A stretch of 11,953 nucleotides of DNA from Proteobacteria bacterium UBA2996 (lineage in GTDB: Bacteria; Pseudomonadota; Gammaproteobacteria; Arenicellales; UBA868). The stretch spans positions 1-11,953 of the forward strand of contig DDZY01000169.1 in NCBI GenBank assembly GCA_002346525.1, read 5' to 3'. The notes under the pieces were generated by a model. That model saw only the letters and a program-made list of their open reading frames with translations, was not told the DNA's origin and ran no database searches. The position numbers and the translations under genes were made by a program. Positions 1 to 6,778 of this stretch are shown piece by piece (within the stretch, counting starts at the first letter, position 1; each line of letters opens with the position of its first letter).

Positions 1-1341
1 TTCCTCGGCTCGGTCATGATGATGACGCGCCAGATCAAAGTCCCTCAGGAAAAGAGAAATGGCCCCCATGATCCGGTTCGCCTCATGATCATCCGGATCC
101 AGTTCCAGAGCACGTGTCGCCGAGGCGTGGCAAATATCGAACCAATTCTCGGGATATGACTCAGGATCCCAGCCCGCAGCATTAGATAACGAGCATGCCC
201 GCCAGGCATAGGCCCGGGCGTACGTCGGATCCGTCTCGATCGCCTTTTCAAATAGCTCCAATGCCTTGGACGCTTCAGACCGGGTCAGATTGCTGCGTCG
301 ATGGTACTCAAGCCCCTGCAGTACCATGTCATAAGCGGTGAGGTTTTCCGGTCGGGCATTACTAACCCGTTTGGCCTCGTTCACTTCGACCTTGCCCGCA
401 ATGGTCGCCACGATGGTTTCGATGATTTCATCCTGCGTATCGAAAATCTCATCGATGGTCGTATCAAATTTCTCAGACCAGACGGTCGACTCGTCTTGTG
501 CATTGGTGAGACTCGTGGTGATGCGCATCTTTTTACCCATCTTTCTTACGCTGCCGTCCAGAATGTAGCGAACCCCAAGCTCCTTGCCGATCGCTTTGGG
601 GCTCATCTGCTTGTCCCGGTAAGAAAAACTTGCATTAGCCGACACCACGGTCAAGCTCCTAAAGCGGGACAAGGCCGCGATCAGGTCCTCTGAAAAGCCT
701 TCACAGAAATATGCCTGTTCCTCGTCTGTGCTGAGGCTCTTGAACAGCATGATCGCAAGAGAGCCGGACTCCGCTTTCTCGACTGCAACCTGGGGGGCTT
801 CGGCCTGCTGCAGATACCGAACTCCACCTTGGCCTTTAATCACAAAATAGGCCTGAACCGGGTGCTCGATGTTTTTCAGCTCGAGTTTGCCGGCATCCTC
901 AAACGACACCATGATCTTCTGGCTGATCATGTCGAAAACGGATTGCGAGACGCAGATCCCCTCCGGCTGCGCGGCCGCTTCAAGACGCGCGGCAATATTC
1001 ACCGCATCCCCAAAGAGATTATCCTCGGTCACCATCACGTCGCCGAGATTGATCCCAACGCGAAACAGCATCCGCAGCTCGTCCGGTACATCCTCGTTGA
1101 GTGAAGCCATACGCGACTGCATCTCTACCGCGCAGCGGGCTGCATTGACCGGGCTGGCGAACTCCGCAATGATGCTGTCCCCGGCGGAACCGAAGATCTT
1201 TCCGTCATGCTCAGCCACAACGCCGTCTATCACCTGCCTCCGTCGACTGAGGTCACGCAGCGTGTGCTCTTCATTGGCCGCCATCATCTTGCTGAACCCC
1301 ACCACATCCGAGGCCAGGATTGTGCTCAGCTTGCGTTCCAC
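1..1341 (-). CDS. Class III adenylate/guanylate cyclase with TolB-like and TPR regions (C-terminus beyond left edge)
   Basis: Predicted to make a cyclic nucleotide (probably cAMP) from NTP. The 447 visible residues were translated directly from the minus strand. The cyclase domain spans about residues 4-165. The metal-binding aspartates are D12 (in ASDVVGFS) and D55 (in GSAGDS), and GDAVNIAARLE (111-121) supplies D112, N115 and R119. Residues about 195-325 match the TolB-like linker common in this family (EDLIAALSRFR, LGVRYILDGSVRK, DEIFDTQDEI). TPR-like helices start near residue 340 and run to the edge. No signal peptide or membrane segment is visible, so it is probably cytoplasmic. The start is GTG at 1341: a stop lies five codons upstream in frame, and AAGGAG sits 8 bases before the GTG. 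The lysine that usually precedes the second metal Asp (as in VKTTGD) is Gly51 here, as in some alphaproteobacterial relatives. The gene lies 68 bases downstream of the nitrile hydratase activator on the same strand. Confidence 0.9.
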   Translation of the reverse strand, partial: MERKLSTILASDVVGFSKMMAANEEHTLRDLSRRRQVIDGVVAEHDGKIFGSAGDSIIAEFASPVNAARCAVEMQSRMASLNEDVPDELRMLFRVGINLGDVMVTEDNLFGDAVNIAARLEAAAQPEGICVSQSVFDMISQKIMVSFEDAGKLELKNIEHPVQAYFVIKGQGGVRYLQQAEAPQVAVEKAESGSLAIMLFKSLSTDEEQAYFCEGFSEDLIAALSRFRSLTVVSANASFSYRDKQMSPKAIGKELGVRYILDGSVRKMGKKMRITTSLTNAQDESTVWSEKFDTTIDEIFDTQDEIIETIVATIAGKVEVNEAKRVSNARPENLTAYDMVLQGLEYHRRSNLTRSEASKALELFEKAIETDPTYARAYAWRACSLSNAAGWDPESYPENWFDICHASATRALELDPDDHEANRIMGAISLFLRDFDLARHHHDRAEE

Positions 1342-1409
1342 CGATCTGTCTCCTTATCACTCCAAGACTCTGAGGCCTTTTTCATTTTTGTGCCTTTGCG
1401 CAAAGCAGA
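1342..1409. other. Short gap between nitrile hydratase activator and cyclase, with a 12-bp palindrome
   Basis: This 68-base gap holds the perfect palindrome CTTTGCGCAAAG at 1394-1405. On the minus strand it is followed by A-rich, not T-rich, sequence, so it does not look like an intrinsic terminator. The only other feature seen is the cyclase ribosome binding site. Transcription could run from the nitrile hydratase operon into the cyclase gene. Confidence 0.4.
1350..1355 (-). promoter_or_regulatory. Ribosome binding site that fixes the GTG start of the cyclase
   Basis: On the minus strand AAGGAG lies 8 bases upstream of the GTG at 1341-1339. An in-frame TAA overlaps its 5' side, so no earlier start is possible. 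The next upstream ATG is out of frame. Confidence 0.75.
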
Positions 1410-1820
1410 TTATAGAGCGCCTGATCTAACCGGGTTCACAATCTGTTCGTCCGCCGACGGGAGAGTCACGGGCGCTCCGTGAGGTGTATTCAGATAGGCT
1501 TCGCGCCACTCGGCAACACGCTTCTGAATTTCGTCAGAATCCAGGATGGTTTTGCGCGCCAAAATATTCTCCAGAGCGCTCACCCAGAAGCGGTAATACG
1601 AATCTGAAGGATCTGTCTCCTCCTCGGCCTGGACGCCATCGACGCCGCCAGTGGGATCTTCCGCTATTTTCCTAGACAGCGCCTCAGCCCACTCGTTCCA
1701 CGAAAAGCAACCTGCCTCGTGAAGACCCACCACCAATGAAAAGACCTGCGCCTGGCACGGGCTGGCAAAAACCGGTCCCGAGCCGTCGTCCGGCAGACCC
1801 GGTAAGGCGGTTATGTCCAT
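1410..1820 (-). CDS. Nitrile hydratase accessory protein (P14K-type activator)
   Basis: 136-residue protein resembling the small activators encoded directly after nitrile hydratase beta subunits. In cobalt enzymes they load the metal and assist cysteine oxidation, in some cases by swapping an alpha subunit into the apoenzyme. Family-like segments are the N-terminal stretch LPGLPDDGSGPVFASPCQAQ, FSWNEWAEALSRKI (about 39-52), and YYRFWVSALENILARK in the C-terminal half. Only isolated cysteines are present (C22, C38), without the CxCC motif of iron-type activators, which agrees with the cobalt-type alpha subunit. The gene starts 14 bases after the beta stop codon, and its AAGGA ribosome binding site overlaps that stop (TAAGGA), which suggests tight translational linkage. 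The C-terminal tail after about residue 120 looks variable. Confidence 0.9.
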   Translation of the reverse strand: MDITALPGLPDDGSGPVFASPCQAQVFSLVVGLHEAGCFSWNEWAEALSRKIAEDPTGGVDGVQAEEETDPSDSYYRFWVSALENILARKTILDSDEIQKRVAEWREAYLNTPHGAPVTLPSADEQIVNPVRSGAL

Positions 1821-1834
1821 GTACAGGGCGGTCC

Positions 1835-2506
1835 TTATACCGGGTCGAGGTGCGGCTCCCAGAGATCGACTCGGACACCGAAGTTCGCATCCTCTCGGGT
1901 CTTGTCTGCCCAGACCTCCCGGGACGCAAACCGAATGCTATAGAGATGCTCTGCTTCGCGATACCCCAGCGCATTACGATCTGCAAACACATGTGCACCG
2001 TGATGACGTTCGATGACCCCTACCCTGCCCCGAACATACGACGGTATCCGGGTATGTCCCGCGGCGACCTCTACGCGCGCCCTTACCCGGTCGCCCGCCT
2101 TGAAACGGGGTCGTTTCTCGGTCTCCATCTCCACCGAGCCGCCTTTAAGAAGAATCCCCGCAACATCATCGGCCTGCAACGCCGATAATCCTAAAGACGG
2201 CGCATGAGACCGTGGTTTACCGCTGTGGAATTCCTCTTCTGACACCAGGCCCTTCTCCAGCAAAAGCGTTTTCAGCCCAACCCACCAGTTCTCGTAGTAA
2301 TTGTGGCGCAAATAATCATCGCGGCTCTGCCGTTCGCGCGCATGGCGGGATTCATCGAGGTTCCACTGACCCAAAAACCCAACAGCAAGCGTTAAGGCAA
2401 AAATCCGCTTCTCCCAGTCTGCGTGAAAAACCGGCTCGGAAGACTCAGCCTCTGGAGAGATAGGTCCCAGACCCTCCAGTCCACCCAAGTCATGACTGCC
2501 CCGCAT
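1835..2506 (-). CDS. nthB: Cobalt-type nitrile hydratase, beta subunit
   Basis: Partner subunit of the nitrile hydratase heterodimer, which converts a nitrile plus water to an amide. The product is 223 residues, normal for the family. It begins MRGSHDLGGLEG, the family's typical N-terminus, so the start is the ATG at 2506 although the frame is open further upstream. DESRHARE (51-58) holds Arg54 and GHTRIPSYVRGRVG (150-163) holds Arg153 and Arg159. These are the regions where known structures place two beta-chain arginines that contact the oxidised cysteines of the alpha chain. Residues 131-220 form the SH3-like barrel segment (RFKAGDRVRARV ... REVWADK). The start codon shares one base with the alpha stop codon (TGATG), a classic translational coupling arrangement. 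Confidence 0.96.
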   Translation of the reverse strand: MRGSHDLGGLEGLGPISPEAESSEPVFHADWEKRIFALTLAVGFLGQWNLDESRHARERQSRDDYLRHNYYENWWVGLKTLLLEKGLVSEEEFHSGKPRSHAPSLGLSALQADDVAGILLKGGSVEMETEKRPRFKAGDRVRARVEVAAGHTRIPSYVRGRVGVIERHHGAHVFADRNALGYREAEHLYSIRFASREVWADKTREDANFGVRVDLWEPHLDPV

Positions 2507-3150
2507 CACGAAACCTCTCCACCCGCACTGGGATCGTCGCTGGGGATATGAACCTGCTCGACTCCGATCATGCTGTTGCGGGTAACGATGTCGGCCAATT
2601 TCTCCTCTGACCATCCTTCGGTTTCCATGGGGCGCTGAGGCAGAACGAGATAGCGCATCTCGGCCGTCGAGTCCCAGACCTCGATCTGGATATCACCGTT
2701 CAACTCTGTGCCGAATTCGGCCAGCACACCGCGCGGGTCCCGGACTGCCCGAGCCCGGTAGGGAGCAGATTTGTACCAGACCGGAGGCAATCCCAGCACC
2801 GGCCAGGGGTAACAAGAGCAAAGAGTGCAGACGACGAGGTTATGGACCTTGTCTGTATTTTCGACAACCCGCATATGCTCGCCCTGCCTTCCGGTGAAAC
2901 CCAGTGAGGCAATGGCGCCATTGGCATCCTTCAGCAGCCACGCTTTGAACTCCGGATCTGTCCAGGCCTTGGCGACGACCTGTGCTCCGTTGCGCGGGCC
3001 CACCTTATGCTCATACGTCTCAATTAGGGCATCCAGCGTCTCCTCAGAGACGAGGCCCTTCTCAACCAGTAGAGATTCGAGCGCCTTGACCTTAAGTGTG
3101 AGGCTATCCGGCGGCTCAGTATGGTCGTGAGAGTGATGATCGTCTGACAT
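2506..3150 (-). CDS. nthA: Cobalt-type nitrile hydratase, alpha subunit
   Basis: Catalytic, metal-carrying subunit. The 214-residue product has the metal-claw motif VCTLCSCYPW at 107-116, with ligands Cys108, Cys111, Ser112 and Cys113. In this family Thr at position 109 (CTLCSC) marks cobalt enzymes, while Ser (CSLCSC) marks iron enzymes. Two of the cysteines are expected to be oxidised to sulfinic and sulfenic acid. GLPPVWYKSAPYRARAVRDP follows, as expected. The N-terminus is His-rich (MSDDHHSHDH), which is frequent in cobalt-type alpha chains. The gene order alpha-beta-activator occurs in several proteobacterial cobalt operons and differs from the beta-alpha order of Rhodococcus rhodochrous J1. 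The ATG is 22 bases after the upstream methyltransferase stop and lacks a strong ribosome binding site, so coupling to that gene is possible. No amidase gene is present in the window to use the amide. Confidence 0.97.
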   Translation of the reverse strand: MSDDHHSHDHTEPPDSLTLKVKALESLLVEKGLVSEETLDALIETYEHKVGPRNGAQVVAKAWTDPEFKAWLLKDANGAIASLGFTGRQGEHMRVVENTDKVHNLVVCTLCSCYPWPVLGLPPVWYKSAPYRARAVRDPRGVLAEFGTELNGDIQIEVWDSTAEMRYLVLPQRPMETEGWSEEKLADIVTRNSMIGVEQVHIPSDDPSAGGEVS

Positions 3151-3172
3151 GGTCGTCAGTTTACATTGTGAA

Positions 3173-4078
3173 CTAGCGACGGGCCAGTAACATGATGGGA
3201 CGCTTACCCGAATCGTCCAGGCCTACTTCAAATACATCAAAATACTTTTGTGCGGCAGAAAGGAATCCCTCGCGGGTGTAATCATGATCGGAAGTTGACT
3301 CTGCCAGCTTTTGGATTTCAAGCGGGCAATCCGATATTTCAAGTGGATTCATAAAGACGAGATAGCGTGCGCACACCTTGGCAAGCCCGCTCATGATCGA
3401 ATCATGGTCCCCCATCGACTTTTCAACTCGTTTGCTTCCCCAGTATATGTAGTGATAAGCACTGATCACTTGTACCAGATCGAAGGGTCCACCATACGCG
3501 CTTGGATTGGCAGCAACATCTTCGATTGAGGCCATTTGAATTTGTACATTCCTGAGCGCCAGCGCCCTGGCGGCGCGCTGAGAAACATCGATAAAATGTG
3601 GAAAAAGATCGATACCGACCGCGCACTCGCACTCGGGTCGTTGCGCAACACGAAATACGAAATATCCCTTGCAGCACCCCACATCCAGAAAGCTTTGGAT
3701 CTGCAGCGGGTATAACGGCGATACCATGCGCCAACGCCGGGCAACCTTGCCCTGGGCAATGATTTCGCCCTTGCGGATCTGATACGTATGATTGGTCGGA
3801 TAACCGAGCAGATCGTCGTTCAGGATATTGTTTGGATCGCGATCTGATTTCCTCAACCGATTAATCCATTGACGCCACTGATAACGGAATCGTGTTTTCA
3901 AATTCGGGCGCAACAAAATGCCTGCTGATGGTGATAGCCTCGACCTATTCACTTGCGTATTTCTTATTCCCTGATTGAATATGGACTCGCGCTTCGGTGT
4001 TCCACATGGCGTTGAACGGTATCTTCCCTGGAAGACGCACGATGCATCAAAACAAGGCGTGATCCCAATGTTATCCAT
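3173..4078 (-). CDS. Class I SAM-dependent methyltransferase, substrate unknown
   Basis: 301 residues if read from the ATG at 4078. SAM-binding motif I is FLDVGCCKGYF (130-140), the acidic residue after strand 2 is Asp157 in VGIDLF, motif III includes IED (185-187), and FDLVQVISAYHYIYW (199-213) is the motif IV region. The Rossmann-like core is therefore intact. The methyl acceptor cannot be read from the sequence. The N-terminal 40-60 residues look unlike a folded domain, and the true start may be the in-frame GTG at 3952 or a TTG near 3916-3913. The gene follows the hydroxylase after 88 bases and precedes nitrile hydratase alpha by 22 bases. By eye its GC is near 50%, like the genes to its right and lower than the nitrile hydratase genes. 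Placement with either neighbour is inference. Confidence 0.8.
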   Translation of the reverse strand: MDNIGITPCFDASCVFQGRYRSTPCGTPKRESIFNQGIRNTQVNRSRLSPSAGILLRPNLKTRFRYQWRQWINRLRKSDRDPNNILNDDLLGYPTNHTYQIRKGEIIAQGKVARRWRMVSPLYPLQIQSFLDVGCCKGYFVFRVAQRPECECAVGIDLFPHFIDVSQRAARALALRNVQIQMASIEDVAANPSAYGGPFDLVQVISAYHYIYWGSKRVEKSMGDHDSIMSGLAKVCARYLVFMNPLEISDCPLEIQKLAESTSDHDYTREGFLSAAQKYFDVFEVGLDDSGKRPIMLLARR

Positions 4079-4166
4079 TGAATTCTCTCATCCCCAGCAC
4101 GCAAAAGGAAAAACTGTAGCGCACGTAACGCCGCTCAGATAACTGGTAAATCAATCTTACCTGATC
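4079..4166. other. Gap between di-iron hydroxylase and SAM methyltransferase
   Basis: 88 bases without a gene. A weak 5-bp stem (GGTAA/TTACC) is present near 4145-4161 without a following T run on either strand, so no intrinsic terminator is called. If the methyltransferase really starts at 3952, this gap grows to about 214 bases and could hold a promoter, though no convincing -35/-10 pair was seen. Confidence 0.35.
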
Positions 4167-5138
4167 CTAGGAGATACTCCTCTTACGAAATTGCGCCTTC
4201 TGAGTATGTAGAGATTCCTCACTGCCGTCATGCCACGAACCCGTCCATTTATCAATCGGTAGGAAGGTATTGCCATAATTGAGATTGAAGTACTGGTGGT
4301 GCAACTGATGATACCAATCACCAATTTTCACCTTGCACTTCGATCCTAACTTGAGATATTCGAACCCCGAGTGAGTCACTGTCGGGTTCAGCGCTTGGTA
4401 CAAACCGGTCACAATGATAATAATCGGATGTACCGGAATGAACCACCAAAGGACAAAGGGAGAGAAATACAATAAATGCTCGATTGGATGCATCGAAATT
4501 CCACTCCAAGGCCCGATATCGACGTTTCGATGATGCAGACTATGGACTCTCTGATACATCGGGCGCCAATGCAGAAATCTATGGCCAACATAAAAATTGA
4601 GCGTAGACCAAAAAAACAAAACGTAAACTGACGCTATGCCCCACCAAAGATTGTCAACAATGGGTAGCCGCCCGGACGCGTAAATCCAGTAGCTAATCGC
4701 CTCGTACCCGGTCCAGATCGTTACCCCCGACGCAATACTCCAAAATATATTGTCTTTAATTTGGTTGCCCCACAAGAACGCTTTGGGATCGGTCGCCAGA
4801 GCTTTGCGATTCATCCTGTAAAGGCCACCTTGCTGCTTCTTCAGGTGCAACCACCAATGCAAGCCTCCGGCGAAAAGACACAAAAGCATGCAATTACGAA
4901 GCCATAGCAACGCAATCCAATCTGGAGAAAACACAGCCATTGTTTCTAGCGGCGGTGTGAAATACCACCAAATGGGAAACGCCAAAGCCAGATATATAAA
5001 TCCCAAAGGGAATAAGATATCGAAGAACAAGTATCGCAACGCGGGCGCTATACGTAACGGCCAAGAGTAGAGCGGTGGGAGCTCTATATTTGCCGGCTCA
5101 TAATCTCCAAAAGCGGAATTTTTCGAACTAGATCGCAT
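4167..5138 (-). CDS. Membrane di-iron oxygenase, sterol desaturase / fatty acid hydroxylase superfamily
   Basis: 323-residue integral membrane protein. The histidine boxes that bind a di-iron centre are all present: HRFLH (186-190), HSLHH (199-203), and HxxHH at 277-281 within DWYHQLHHQYFN. Additional conserved-looking histidines are at 217 and 221 (HPIEH) and 256. Hydrophobic stretches near 36-60, 75-95, 130-150, 165-183 and 224-248 suggest several membrane spans with the histidines on the cytoplasmic face. Family members use O2 to hydroxylate or desaturate lipids, sterols, carotenoids or other apolar substrates. The actual substrate is unknown. The gene starts 3 bases after the alcohol dehydrogenase stop, so the two are almost certainly cotranscribed. 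Sampled lines suggest about 46% GC, the lowest in the window. The ribosome binding site is weak. Confidence 0.9.
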   Translation of the reverse strand: MRSSSKNSAFGDYEPANIELPPLYSWPLRIAPALRYLFFDILFPLGFIYLALAFPIWWYFTPPLETMAVFSPDWIALLWLRNCMLLCLFAGGLHWWLHLKKQQGGLYRMNRKALATDPKAFLWGNQIKDNIFWSIASGVTIWTGYEAISYWIYASGRLPIVDNLWWGIASVYVLFFWSTLNFYVGHRFLHWRPMYQRVHSLHHRNVDIGPWSGISMHPIEHLLYFSPFVLWWFIPVHPIIIIVTGLYQALNPTVTHSGFEYLKLGSKCKVKIGDWYHQLHHQYFNLNYGNTFLPIDKWTGSWHDGSEESLHTQKAQFRKRSIS

Positions 5139-5141
5139 TAC

Positions 5142-6185
5142 CTAAAACTCAAAAACGCCTTTACCCGTCGTTTGCTTATCGAACAGTGCATAGGCTGCCT
5201 CGGCCTCGCTAAGGTCGAAACGATGGGTAAATATCTTATCAAGATCGATGCCGCGATCAGCAATATATTGCGCGCACTCTGCTTGTCCAAACGATGAGAA
5301 CGTCCAAGATCCCATAATAGTAAGTTGCTTGCGATTGATGTCTTTCGAAACGTCTAACGTGACTGAACCGCCCTCACCTACGAAACAAACCGTGCCCCAA
5401 GTTCCGGTTGAACGCACCGATTGAGCGCGCACTTCAGGCACTCCACTGCACTCGATTGACATATGGGCACCCCTACCCTTAGTCAACTCCCTAATCGATT
5501 CGATAGGATCAGATTCACTGGCATTGATAATCTCATGCGCACCAAACTGCTCTGCCAGCGCAAGGCGCTCCTGCGATATGTCGATCGCAATAACACGTGC
5601 GCCTAGTTCTCTCCCAAACAACACTGCGCTCAATCCGACCGGGCCCTGACCGAATACAGAGAGAGTTTGACGGCCGGTCAAATTCATTCGCTTTAAGGCG
5701 CTGTATGCCGTAGTTGTTCCACAGGATATTGCGGCACCTTCCGAATACGACAATGATTCGGGAAGAGGCACTAATGTGTCCGCAGGAACTGACATATAGG
5801 GAGCATGTGCACCGTGGGCAGTAGCGCCATACACGACCATTCCTTCCGGACATAGTTGTTGCCAACCGCTGCGGCACTCACTACAGAACCCGCACCCACT
5901 GTAGTGATGCACCATAACTCTTGCGCCTTCAAACGCCGTCTTACTGGATAGATTGGGATCACGGGCCACTACGATGCCGCACGGCTCGTGGCCGGCAATG
6001 ATCGGGCTACCATCGGTCATGATGCCCAACGATTTACCCCCTTCTGCCGCCCGATAAAAATGAAGATCACTGCCGCACATCCCCGATGCCTTAATCTGAA
6101 GCACAACTTCACCGGGCCCGGGGACAGGATCGGCAAATTGCATTACCTCGACTTTTCGGTCTCCGGGAAACACTACGCCTTTCAT
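5142..6185 (-). CDS. Zinc-dependent alcohol dehydrogenase (MDR superfamily)
   Basis: 347-residue medium-chain dehydrogenase/reductase, the usual length, oxidising an alcohol to a carbonyl with a nicotinamide cofactor. Probable catalytic zinc ligands are Cys37 (GMCGSD), His66 with Glu67 (AGHEPCG) and Cys155. The structural zinc site is Cys98, Cys101, Cys104 and Cys112. The Rossmann motif is GQGPVGLSA (179-187), and Asp202 at the end of the following strand (AIDIS) favours NAD over NADP. It resembles threonine/sorbitol dehydrogenase-type MDR proteins, but the substrate cannot be named. A strong AGGAG ribosome binding site lies 6 bases before the ATG. It is the first gene of a pair with the di-iron hydroxylase and is divergent from the MarR gene, which makes local MarR control likely. 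A hydroxylase followed by an alcohol oxidation step is a plausible pathway pairing, but this is inferred. Confidence 0.95.
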   Translation of the reverse strand: MKGVVFPGDRKVEVMQFADPVPGPGEVVLQIKASGMCGSDLHFYRAAEGGKSLGIMTDGSPIIAGHEPCGIVVARDPNLSSKTAFEGARVMVHHYSGCGFCSECRSGWQQLCPEGMVVYGATAHGAHAPYMSVPADTLVPLPESLSYSEGAAISCGTTTAYSALKRMNLTGRQTLSVFGQGPVGLSAVLFGRELGARVIAIDISQERLALAEQFGAHEIINASESDPIESIRELTKGRGAHMSIECSGVPEVRAQSVRSTGTWGTVCFVGEGGSVTLDVSKDINRKQLTIMGSWTFSSFGQAECAQYIADRGIDLDKIFTHRFDLSEAEAAYALFDKQTTGKGVFEF

Positions 6186-6191
6186 AGAGAG

Positions 6192-6196
6192 CTCCT
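6192..6196 (-). promoter_or_regulatory. Ribosome binding site of the alcohol dehydrogenase
   Basis: Minus-strand AGGAG with 6 bases to the ATG at 6185-6183. It supports this start, and a promoter should lie in 6197-6307. Confidence 0.75.
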
Positions 6197-6235
6197 AGTT
6201 TTAACTTCCTTCAGTTTAAATGCTCGTAGTTGAAT

Positions 6236-6250
6236 CGTCATGAGTTGACG
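6236..6250. promoter_or_regulatory. Candidate MarR operator (inverted repeat in the divergent intergenic region)
   Basis: CGTCA-N5-TGACG forms a perfect 5-bp inverted repeat with a 5-base spacer, roughly midway between the divergent ADH and MarR starts. The right arm overlaps TTGACG at 6245-6250, which matches the -35 consensus at 5 of 6 positions on the plus strand. The matching -10 region is poor. MarR proteins usually bind short inverted repeats between their own gene and a divergent target, so this is the best candidate seen. Binding has not been shown. Confidence 0.4.
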
Positions 6251-6307
6251 GCACACACATTGCGGATGCAGACTGAAGAACCAGTCACGTAATGACATTA
6301 TTTCCAA

Positions 6308-6775
6308 ATGAGTGAACTCCCACTTGACCAATTCATCACTTTTCGCCTCCTGCGACTGACAAATCAACTCAATAGACAGGCTGGGAAAATCCTCGCCTCA
6401 AAGGTGGGATTGCGTCTTCCTGAATGGCGTTGTCTTGCAATCCTGGGTGCATATGGGTCTATGCAAGTAAACCAGATCGCCACGAAACTGTCCGCGGACA
6501 AGGGGCTCATCAGTCGCTCTCTCTCATCTTTAGAAAAGTCGCGTCTCGTCAAAACCAAGCGTAGCGCCGAGGACAGGCGCCAAATAGTAATCGCACTGAC
6601 TTCGCGAGGGAGAAAAACGGTGAGCGTAATGATGCCGATCATGCAAAAACGCCAACGTGTTCTGATCGACGCTCTGAGCAAAAAAGAGCAGAACGAGCTC
6701 CACCGGATGATCGACAAACTTCACATTGCTGTCGACGCTATTGATAATGAATTTGTCCAAAAGAATTTAAATTAG
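6308..6775 (+). CDS. MarR-family transcriptional regulator
   Basis: 155-residue winged helix-turn-helix regulator and the only convincing plus-strand gene. The recognition helix region lies around VNQIATKLSADKGLISRSLS (54-73), followed by the wing with the family's DRR signature (AEDRRQIVIALTSRG, 88-101). The terminal helices are typical of the dimerisation domain. An in-frame stop (TGA at 6293-6295) lies just before the ATG, so no longer start is possible, although no clear ribosome binding site is visible. It diverges from the ADH-hydroxylase pair across 122 bases and converges on the aldehyde dehydrogenase with only 3 bases between stop codons. A ligand-responsive repressor of the ADH-hydroxylase operon and of itself is the most economical reading. 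Control of the MttB block is possible but not shown. Confidence 0.93.
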   Translation: MSELPLDQFITFRLLRLTNQLNRQAGKILASKVGLRLPEWRCLAILGAYGSMQVNQIATKLSADKGLISRSLSSLEKSRLVKTKRSAEDRRQIVIALTSRGRKTVSVMMPIMQKRQRVLIDALSKKEQNELHRMIDKLHIAVDAIDNEFVQKNLN

Positions 6776-6778
6776 CAA

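Noticed and set aside
1394..1405. CTTTGCGCAAAG palindrome as a terminator
   Set aside because: It has no loop and no T run follows on the minus strand.
301..1482. Several plus-strand open frames of 76-186 codons opposite the cyclase
   Set aside because: The minus strand carries a continuous, motif-rich cyclase frame. The opposite frames are low-complexity Ser/Arg-rich translations with no recognisable family.
2507..2614. A longer nitrile hydratase beta subunit starting at the ATG at 2614
   Set aside because: The extra 36 residues overlap the alpha coding region and resemble no family sequence. The conserved N-terminus begins at MRGSHDLGG (2506).
2506..3150. Nitrile hydratase leader peptide (NHLP-type RiPP precursor)
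   Set aside because: The alpha chain has an intact metal claw and is followed by a full beta subunit and activator. There are no cyclodehydratase or radical SAM maturation genes.
4145..4161. Weak hairpin GGTAA/TTACC after the hydroxylase as a terminator
   Set aside because: The stem is only five AT-containing base pairs and no U tract follows on either strand.
6209..6278. CTTCAGT ... ACTGAAG widely spaced inverted repeat
   Set aside because: The 7-bp arms are 56 bases apart, too far for a single MarR dimer site and within chance expectation, so it is not called as an operator.
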